Made by a program: the position numbers and the translations under genes. A stretch of DNA of 10,044 bases from Gammaproteobacteria bacterium (GTDB lineage Bacteria > Pseudomonadota > Gammaproteobacteria > Enterobacterales > Kangiellaceae), in contig JABXIW010000239.1 of the NCBI GenBank assembly GCA_013372875.1, positions 1-10,044 of the forward strand, given 5' to 3'. Positions 5,385-10,044 of the stretch are shown here, one piece after another. Every line of letters begins with the position of its first letter. Position 1 is the first letter of the stretch. The notes under the pieces were generated by a model. That model searched no databases. It worked only from the letters and a program-made list of their open reading frames with translations, and was not told the origin of the DNA.

Positions 5385-6698
5385 ATGAGTGAGAACGAGA
5401 AAAACAAACCGCAAGGGATCTATAAGTATTATGAAAACAATCCCAAATCTGCGGATGAGAAAGTCTTTGGACGAGTCAGCTACCCAGACAGGCGCGGTTT
5501 TCTAAAAGGTGCGGGGTTAGCGACCATGGCCGCCGCGCTTGGTGGCTTTATCCCATTCCATCGCAATATGCCGGCTGGCATCATCCCCGCAGCTTTTGCA
5601 GAGGGTCTTGATGACGTCATGATCGAAGGCAAAGACGGTTTAACGGTGCTCAACGACAGACCGATGAATGCAGAAACCCCACCCCATTTGTTGAATGACG
5701 ACGTAACTCCAACTCGACGCCATTTCATTCGCAACAACGGTATTCCACCAGCAGACGTAAACCCTGAAACTTGGACGTTGACCATTGATGGATTTGTCGA
5801 CAAACCAATGTCGCTGTCGATTGCCGATCTCAAAAAGAACTTCGATGTCGTAGAACAACAACTGGTCGTTGAATGTGGCGGTAACGGCCGTGCTTTCTTT
5901 GATCCCAAAGCATCCGGTAATCAATGGACTTACGGCGCTGTGGCTTGCTCCAGTTGGACAGGCGTTCGCTTGGCCGACGTGCTCAAAGCCGCAGGCGTAA
6001 AAGACGGAGCCATTTACACCGCGCACTATGGTGCCGACAAGCATCTTTCAGGCAAAGAAGGCAAGTTGCCAATTTCTCGTGGCATACCCATCGCTAAAGC
6101 CATGAGCAATGAAAATCTCATCGCCTTTGCCCAAAACGGCGAAGCACTTCACCCTATGAATGGCGCGCCATTGCGTTTAGTGGTTCCAGGTTGGCCGGGT
6201 TCTTGTTCGCAAAAATGGCTCACTCGCATTCAAATTCGCGATCAAATACACGATGGACCAAAGATGACAGGCACTTCCTATCGAGTCCCTAACCGACCTG
6301 TCGCCCCGGGAGAAAACGTGGCGAAAGAGGATTTCGAAATCATAGAGCGCATGCCAGTAAAATCGCTCATCACCTCTCCGCAAACCAACACAGAGGTCAA
6401 TGGCAATGAAATCGCCATTCGCGGACATGCTTGGTCTGGCGACCGAAAAGTGACCAAAGTGCAGATTTCGATTGATTTTGGCGCAACATGGATGGATGCC
6501 GACCTCGCAGCTCCTGCCAACGACGGTGCTTGGCAAACGTTCAATGCTAAGGTGAAGTTCCCTCAAGCGGGTTACTACGAAGTGTGGGCGAAAGCGACTG
6601 ACGATCAAGGCGTCAGCCAGCCTTTTGCCATCGCATGGAATCCGAAAGGTTACCTCAACAACACTTTCCACCGCATCGCATTAATTGTACGAAGTTAA
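5385..6698 (+). CDS. sorA: SorA-like periplasmic sulfite dehydrogenase, molybdopterin subunit
   Basis: A 437-residue molybdenum enzyme of the sulfite oxidase family that would oxidise sulfite to sulfate in the periplasm and pass electrons to a c-type cytochrome. A Tat signal is visible: RRGFLKG at 36-42, a hydrophobic stretch, and AFA at 70-72 as the likely cleavage site. The N-terminal tail before the twin arginines is unusually long (about 35 residues). The Moco domain spans about 95-300: TPTRRHFIRNNG at 108-119, the Mo-ligand cysteine C164 in VECGGNGR, and PGWPGSCSQKW at 268-278. A C-terminal immunoglobulin-like dimerisation domain follows from about 325. The ATG at 5385 has AAAGGAA 6 bases upstream; an in-frame GTG at 5364 does not. 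The cytochrome gene follows after 43 bases. SoxC is a related alternative, but no sox genes accompany it and the partner is much shorter than SoxD. Confidence 0.85.
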   Translation: MSENEKNKPQGIYKYYENNPKSADEKVFGRVSYPDRRGFLKGAGLATMAAALGGFIPFHRNMPAGIIPAAFAEGLDDVMIEGKDGLTVLNDRPMNAETPPHLLNDDVTPTRRHFIRNNGIPPADVNPETWTLTIDGFVDKPMSLSIADLKKNFDVVEQQLVVECGGNGRAFFDPKASGNQWTYGAVACSSWTGVRLADVLKAAGVKDGAIYTAHYGADKHLSGKEGKLPISRGIPIAKAMSNENLIAFAQNGEALHPMNGAPLRLVVPGWPGSCSQKWLTRIQIRDQIHDGPKMTGTSYRVPNRPVAPGENVAKEDFEIIERMPVKSLITSPQTNTEVNGNEIAIRGHAWSGDRKVTKVQISIDFGATWMDADLAAPANDGAWQTFNAKVKFPQAGYYEVWAKATDDQGVSQPFAIAWNPKGYLNNTFHRIALIVRS

Positions 6699-6741
6699 AG
6701 AATCAATAGCAGAATGGTGAGAACTTAGGGGACATAACACG

Positions 6742-7404
6742 GTGAGAACAAAACAACCATCAGAGCGGGTACTCCCGCTCGCTTTCACCCTTTTGGCTTT
6801 GTTGAGCGACCCTGTCCTTGCGAGTAACGACGAGTTGATTGCAGCAGGCGAGCAGCAAGCCATGGTTTGTAAAGCCTGCCATCAGTTTGAGCAGAATGGC
6901 GTAACGGTGGTTGGCCCGCCCTTATGGGGGCTAGCAGAGCGCAATATCGCCAGTTTTGAGGGCTTCAATTACAGCGAAGCAATCAAACAGCATCAAGGTC
7001 AATGGGACGCCGAAAAACTGGATGCTTTTTTGGCGTCACCATCGGAGTTTGCTCCGGGCACAAACATGGTCTTTCCCGGCGTAAAAGACCCGGGTGCGCG
7101 AGCCGCAATCATTGCATGGCTAGCGACCCAAAACCCGACGCCACCAGATTGGAATACTGCTTCATCTGAAATGGAGGTCAAATCAGCTGGTGATGGGATA
7201 TTAGAGCCAGGAGAGAATATGGAGCTCGTCGCTGCAGTCTGCTCAGCCTGTCATTCGTTACACATGGTCACACAACAAGGACTAAGCCGCCAAAGATGGG
7301 ATGAAACCCTCGACTGGATGATTGAAGAGCAAGGTATGGAAGATTTATCAGGCGACGACCGAGAAGCCATTCTGGAATACCTTTCTACCTATTATGGAGG
7401 GTAA
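6742..7404 (+). CDS. Secreted dihaem cytochrome c, likely electron acceptor of the sulfite dehydrogenase
   Basis: A 220-residue periplasmic cytochrome c with two haem sites. Residues 1-27 are a Sec signal peptide (hydrophobic LPLAFTLLALL, cleavage after VLA). The first domain is a class I cytochrome with C43-K-A-C46-H47, GPPLWGLAER at 58-67 and a likely axial methionine M109 in GTNMVFPG. The second domain has C167-S-A-C170-H171, then LSRQRWDETLDWM and a probable axial M199, resembling SorB-type cytochromes. SorB of the classical SorAB enzyme carries one haem, so this looks like a SorB-like domain fused to an extra electron-carrier domain. The GTG start is supported by AGGGGA about 10 bases upstream; the nearest upstream in-frame ATG is cut off by a stop. 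It follows sorA directly and is surely its partner. Confidence 0.88.
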   Translation: MRTKQPSERVLPLAFTLLALLSDPVLASNDELIAAGEQQAMVCKACHQFEQNGVTVVGPPLWGLAERNIASFEGFNYSEAIKQHQGQWDAEKLDAFLASPSEFAPGTNMVFPGVKDPGARAAIIAWLATQNPTPPDWNTASSEMEVKSAGDGILEPGENMELVAAVCSACHSLHMVTQQGLSRQRWDETLDWMIEEQGMEDLSGDDREAILEYLSTYYGG

Positions 7405-7436
7405 TCAAACGTCAGCTGCTATCGCTATTTGATTAC
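7401..7436. repeat. 9-bp perfect inverted repeat spanning the cytochrome stop codon
   Basis: GTAATCAAA (7401-7409) pairs perfectly with TTTGATTAC (7428-7436) around an 18-base loop. The left arm contains the TAA stop codon of the cytochrome gene. No T-run follows on either strand, so it is not a standard intrinsic terminator. It could stabilise the 3' end of the sor transcript or mark the end of the operon. Confidence 0.5.
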
Positions 7437-7617
7437 ACGAGACTCAACCTGTCCTTGGACAAAGTGAATAAAGAGATAACGAACACATTACATTTAGACA
7501 TTATTTTCATGAAGAATACCTTCGTTTAGCATGGGTAACCAGATTAAAGTCTAGGCAATGGAGTTCGAGGATAGCAAGGTGTCCATTCGGTATCATCTAT
7601 GTCTCCATATCTAATCC
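7437..7617. other. Non-coding stretch with no recognised feature
   Basis: Part of the 297-base gap between the cytochrome and methyltransferase genes. Only very short reading frames are present, none with a convincing ribosome site. A small dyad TGTCC-TT-GGACA is at 7450-7461. I see no tRNA, small RNA, insertion sequence remnant or gene fragment that I could support. Confidence 0.5.
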
Positions 7618-7656
7618 AAAAAATCAGTCAATTACTAAACTGCTAATAGGTAATTG
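7618..7656 (-). terminator. Candidate intrinsic terminator of the methyltransferase gene
   Basis: On the minus strand CAATTAC (7656-7650) pairs perfectly with GTAATTG (7635-7629) around a 14-base loop, followed after five bases by TTTTTT (7623-7618). It lies about 45 bases past the methyltransferase stop. The stem is AT-rich, so its strength is uncertain. Confidence 0.4.
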
Positions 7657-7701
7657 GACAACTAAAGATCACCAACTATGTCAGATTGAATCGCCATAAC
7701 C

Positions 7702-8304
7702 TCATTTCTTCTGCCACACCATCCACTGTTCTTTGCCTTTGAAGACATCAACGCTGTCGGTAACGGGTGCGCTTTCGATTAGGTGGAAGTTGGCCGCTAG
7801 CTTTTGTTCAATCTCTCCGCTACGCAAACAAAAGGGAGGAAAACGTGATTGGTAGTCGTCGCTGATAACAAAATACCCCACCAGCAAGCCATTACTTGGT
7901 AGCAAACGTTCGATCATTGTAAAATACTCATCCCACATCTCTCTCGGCAGTGCGGCTAAAAAGGCGCGCTCGTAAATCACATCAAACGCTTGGGAAAAGT
8001 CCGCATTAAATACATCCCCCAACATCACTTTATCTTGATGTTGACCAAGCTGAGATTTCGCAAGATTGACGGCTTCTGCGCTGTAATCCATCGCGATAAC
8101 GTCATGCCCGATCTCTACAAAATGCGACACCTCATAAGCTGCGCCGCAGCCGGGGATAAACACCGAGTGAGTCTTGTCAGCAATACGCTTTAAGTAGTGC
8201 TTCAGCTCGTTTGGCGTTTGGCTACGATCCCAAGGCATCGTGCCGTTGAAAAACAGCGCATCCCAAAATTGTTCATTGATGATTGGTGAATCTTTGCTTT
8301 TCAT
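7702..8304 (-). CDS. TPMT-family SAM-dependent methyltransferase
   Basis: A 200-residue class I methyltransferase of the thiopurine S-methyltransferase family. These enzymes transfer a methyl group from S-adenosylmethionine to thiols, halides or metalloid compounds in the cytoplasm. Visible features are the N-terminal FWDALFFNGTMPWDRSQTP at 13-31, typical of the family (W25 and D26 in PWD), motif I VFIPGCGAAYEV at 48-59, the acidic end of strand 2 at D73 in AMDYS, GDVF at 96-99, and YERAFLAALP at 111-120. The C-terminal strands end in EQWMVWQKK. Length is normal for bacterial members. The ribosome site before the ATG is weak. It seems to be a single-gene unit with a terminator on each side. 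The substrate cannot be told from sequence; sulfur, selenium or tellurium methylation are family possibilities. Confidence 0.9.
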   Translation of the reverse strand: MKSKDSPIINEQFWDALFFNGTMPWDRSQTPNELKHYLKRIADKTHSVFIPGCGAAYEVSHFVEIGHDVIAMDYSAEAVNLAKSQLGQHQDKVMLGDVFNADFSQAFDVIYERAFLAALPREMWDEYFTMIERLLPSNGLLVGYFVISDDYQSRFPPFCLRSGEIEQKLAANFHLIESAPVTDSVDVFKGKEQWMVWQKK

Positions 8305-8357
8305 CGTTCTTGTTCTCGCTTACATGCACACATTCACAAAACATGCACTCAAAACAG

Positions 8358-8392
8358 AAAGGGATACGCGATGAATCTCGGTATCCCTTTTT
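8358..8392. terminator. Strong, probably bidirectional intrinsic terminator
   Basis: A perfect 10-bp stem, AAAGGGATAC (8358-8367) with GTATCCCTTT (8381-8390), and a 13-base loop. The plus strand ends in TTTTT; on the minus strand the stem runs into TTTCTGTTTT. Its job is most likely to end the livF/PaaK-like operon (minus strand) before the methyltransferase gene. A further imperfect dyad around GCATTAAATGC lies at 8407-8417. Confidence 0.8.
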
Positions 8393-8467
8393 CGCTGATA
8401 GCCTAGCATTAAATGCCTAGTGTTGATGTTTAACGTTGTTAATGACGTGGCTGTTCTTATTATTCAT

Positions 8468-9670
8468 CTAACCGCGCAAATCATTGATCAAGGGCTGATC
8501 CGCATCGTTTGCTACAAACTGAACATTGCCTTTCAGTTTGGTGACGGATTGAAGTGTCGCTTGAATGTCCTCTGCCGATACATGTACATCATGACAACAG
8601 AATGTGATGGTATCGCTGAAGCCGTCACGCTCAATCTTCAAAGAACCTTTGATTTCATGACGTCGACACACTTCTTGAATCTGATGCGGATACACAAACA
8701 GACCTTTGACTTTCACCGCTGAATCCACACGTCCCATCCAGCCTTTAATTCGCGCATTCGTGCGTGGCGAATCGGAGCCCGTTTCTAGGTATGCCGATAA
8801 ATCTCCCGTTGCGTAGCGAATCAGCGGAAACTTCTCATCAAGCGATGTCACGACCACTTCGCCGACTTCACCTGGTTGTACAGGAGTACCATCAGGGTCA
8901 ACGATTTCAACGATGATATCTTCGGCAATCACTAACCCTTGCTCACCAGACACTTGATAAGCAATCAAACCAAGCTCAGCACTTGCGTAGGCTTGAGAGA
9001 CTGCAATGCCTTTGTCCGCAAACGCCTGTTGCATGTCTGCGGTAACTGCTTCACCAGAGACTAGCGCTTTGGTAAAACTCGGCGACTCACCGTATTGTTC
9101 TTGGTACTTTTGTAGCAGCGTCAGCAAGTAAGACGGCGTGCCCGTATAACCCGTTGGCTGAAGCTGTTTAATCGCTTCAATTTGTGCCTCGGTGTTGCCG
9201 ACACCCGCCGGAAATACCGCGCAGCCACAAGCTCTTGCGCCACCGTCCATAATAAAGCCACCCGGAGAAAAGTGGTAAGAGAGCGTGTTATGCACTAAAT
9301 CGCCCGCACAAAATCCAGCGGCATGGAACGCGCGCCCCATACGCCAGAAATCCGCCTCATCCGTTTGCGCCTCATACAAAGGCCCTGGCGACTGAAATAC
9401 ACGCGCCATTTGACCAATGGTAACGCTATTTAAGCCACCAAACGGCGGATTGAGCTGCTGCTGGCTTGGGACATTGAATTTGCGCGTAATCGGAAACTGG
9501 GCGAGCCCTTCACGGTTACTTGCGATTGAGGCGTCGATATCAGCAAAAATGTTGCCGTAGTGCTCGCTGTTCGCTTTTGCGTTTTCAATCAGTGTCGGCA
9601 GACGTTGAAACAACGATTCTTCTCTCTCAGCGGGAGATAAAGACTCTTTTGCATCGAATAATTCGTTCAT
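8468..9670 (-). CDS. PaaK-like adenylate-forming CoA ligase family protein with atypical P-loop
   Basis: A 400-residue member of the phenylacetate-CoA ligase branch of adenylate-forming enzymes, which activate a carboxylic acid with ATP and join it to CoA. Visible are YTGTPSYL at 175-182, AYASAELGL at 227-235, IRYATGDL at 284-291 and the hinge GRVDSAVKVKGLFVYP at 313-328 leading to the small C-terminal domain. The position of the usual glycine/serine/threonine-rich P-loop (SSGTTGKPT in PaaK) instead reads FQSPGPLYE at 92-100, and the protein is shorter than PaaK (about 430-440). The start ATG at 9670 is 5 bases after AAGGAG, which overlaps the livF stop; a GTG at 9676 overlaps that site and is excluded. 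The tight link to an importer ATPase suggests it activates the imported acid. Substrate unknown. Confidence 0.85.
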   Translation of the reverse strand: MNELFDAKESLSPAEREESLFQRLPTLIENAKANSEHYGNIFADIDASIASNREGLAQFPITRKFNVPSQQQLNPPFGGLNSVTIGQMARVFQSPGPLYEAQTDEADFWRMGRAFHAAGFCAGDLVHNTLSYHFSPGGFIMDGGARACGCAVFPAGVGNTEAQIEAIKQLQPTGYTGTPSYLLTLLQKYQEQYGESPSFTKALVSGEAVTADMQQAFADKGIAVSQAYASAELGLIAYQVSGEQGLVIAEDIIVEIVDPDGTPVQPGEVGEVVVTSLDEKFPLIRYATGDLSAYLETGSDSPRTNARIKGWMGRVDSAVKVKGLFVYPHQIQEVCRRHEIKGSLKIERDGFSDTITFCCHDVHVSAEDIQATLQSVTKLKGNVQFVANDADQPLINDLRG

Positions 9671-9675
9671 CATCA

Positions 9676-9681
9676 CTCCTT
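9676..9681 (-). promoter_or_regulatory. Ribosome site AAGGAG overlapping the livF stop codon
   Basis: The Shine-Dalgarno of the PaaK-like gene shares bases with the TAA stop of the LivF gene (9682-9680). This implies translational coupling and decides the start at 9670. Confidence 0.8.
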
Positions 9682-10044
9682 AAAGCCAGCGCTTACGACG
9701 TTTGTAGGACTTAAGATTCTTGAAGCTCTTGCGCTCTTCATCGCCGCCACCAAGGTAGAACTCTTTCACGTCTTCGTTATTAAGCAGCTCATGTTTAGTA
9801 CCATCGAGCACAATCTTGCCTGACTCCATGATGTAGCCGTAATCGGCGGCATGCAGTGCAAAGTTTGCGTTCTGTTCCACCAGCAACATGGTAATGCCTT
9901 GGTCTTTGTTGATCTTTTCGATGATGCTGAACACTTCCTTCACCAACAGTGGTGAAAGCCCCATAGACGGCTCATCAAGTAAGATCATTTTCGGGCGCGC
10001 CATCAATGCGCGGCCAATAGCCAACATCTGCTGCTCACCGCCCG
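9680..10044 (-). CDS. LivF-type ABC transporter ATP-binding protein (C-terminal 120 residues; N-terminus outside the window)
   Basis: C-terminal part of the ATPase of a branched-chain-amino-acid-type (HAAT) importer. The fragment begins inside the ABC signature (GGEQQMLAIGRALMARP), then shows Walker B MILLDEPSMGLSP, and the switch region LLVEQNANFAL, in which the usual histidine is glutamine, as is normal for LivF. It ends with a basic tail (RKSFKNLKSYKRRKRWL) that is longer than in E. coli LivF. I remember similar tails in LivF proteins encoded beside PaaK-like ligases, which would tie this importer to organic-acid rather than amino-acid uptake; that is inference. Walker A lies beyond the right edge. 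The PaaK-like gene follows with its ribosome site inside the stop codon. The liv family symbol is not assigned because the substrate is uncertain. Confidence 0.92.
   Translation of the reverse strand, partial: GGEQQMLAIGRALMARPKMILLDEPSMGLSPLLVKEVFSIIEKINKDQGITMLLVEQNANFALHAADYGYIMESGKIVLDGTKHELLNNEDVKEFYLGGGDEERKSFKNLKSYKRRKRWL

Noticed and set aside
5480..6671. Several minus-strand frames inside sorA, up to 164 codons
   Set aside because: Antisense to the conserved Moco enzyme, with no recognisable motifs or start signals.
5385..7404. Calling the pair SoxC and SoxD
   Set aside because: No other sox genes are seen, the cytochrome is far shorter than SoxD, and its second domain resembles SorB-type cytochromes.
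7437..7701. Possible small RNA or degraded gene in the gap
   Set aside because: No convincing promoter-terminator pair in one orientation and no protein similarity in any frame; only the methyltransferase terminator is supported.
8420..8722. A 100-codon plus-strand frame overlapping the 3' end of the PaaK-like gene
   Set aside because: Most of it is antisense to conserved coding sequence, and no Shine-Dalgarno precedes its ATG.
1..10044. Mobile element, CRISPR array or defence island
   Set aside because: No transposase, integrase, direct-repeat array, tRNA attachment site or known defence gene is visible; the genes are typical core metabolism and regulation.

Overview
The window reads as ordinary chromosome from a gammaproteobacterium, most likely a Vibrio or close relative. 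The basis is moderate GC, compact operons with clear Shine-Dalgarno (SD) sites, and the gene content: a short-Q-loop bd oxidase operon, a SorA-type sulfite dehydrogenase, and a LivF plus PaaK-like ligase pair. The genus is an inference from overall resemblance, not from a marker gene. There are no RNA genes, insertion sequences, CRISPR arrays or phage genes.

Left part (1-3437). A MocR/GntR-type regulator, cut by the left edge, faces away from a three-gene plus-strand operon. That operon holds both subunits of a cyanide-insensitive-type bd quinol oxidase (cioA, cioB) and a 42-residue single-helix protein of the DUF2474 type that resembles an accessory oxidase subunit. The 154-base divergent region between regulator and operon holds both sets of expression signals.

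Middle part, minus strand (3459-5150). Transcribed leftward are a MerR-family regulator without any cysteine, a carboxymuconolactone decarboxylase (CMD)-like protein and a PhzF-like protein. Between merR and the CMD gene lies a textbook MerR-type promoter: TTGACT, a 19-bp spacer holding a perfect 7+7 inverted repeat, then TAAGGT. The merR stop codon sits inside the -35 hexamer. The PhzF-like protein appears to lack the catalytic glutamate of the family.

Middle part, plus strand (5385-7404). A Tat-exported molybdenum sulfite dehydrogenase (sorA-like) is followed by its likely electron acceptor, a secreted cytochrome c with two CxxCH haem sites. Together they would oxidise sulfite in the periplasm and pass electrons to the respiratory chain.

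Right part, minus strand (7618-10044). There is a TPMT-family SAM-dependent methyltransferase. Separated from it by a strong terminator is the end of another operon: the C-terminal part of a LivF-type ABC ATPase, coupled to a PaaK-like adenylate-forming enzyme with an atypical nucleotide-binding loop.

I see no wholly new system. The points most worth following are the MerR-CMD-PhzF module with its cysteine-free regulator and altered PhzF active site, the small oxidase-associated protein, the MocR-oxidase pairing, and the atypical ligase linked to a branched-chain-type importer.
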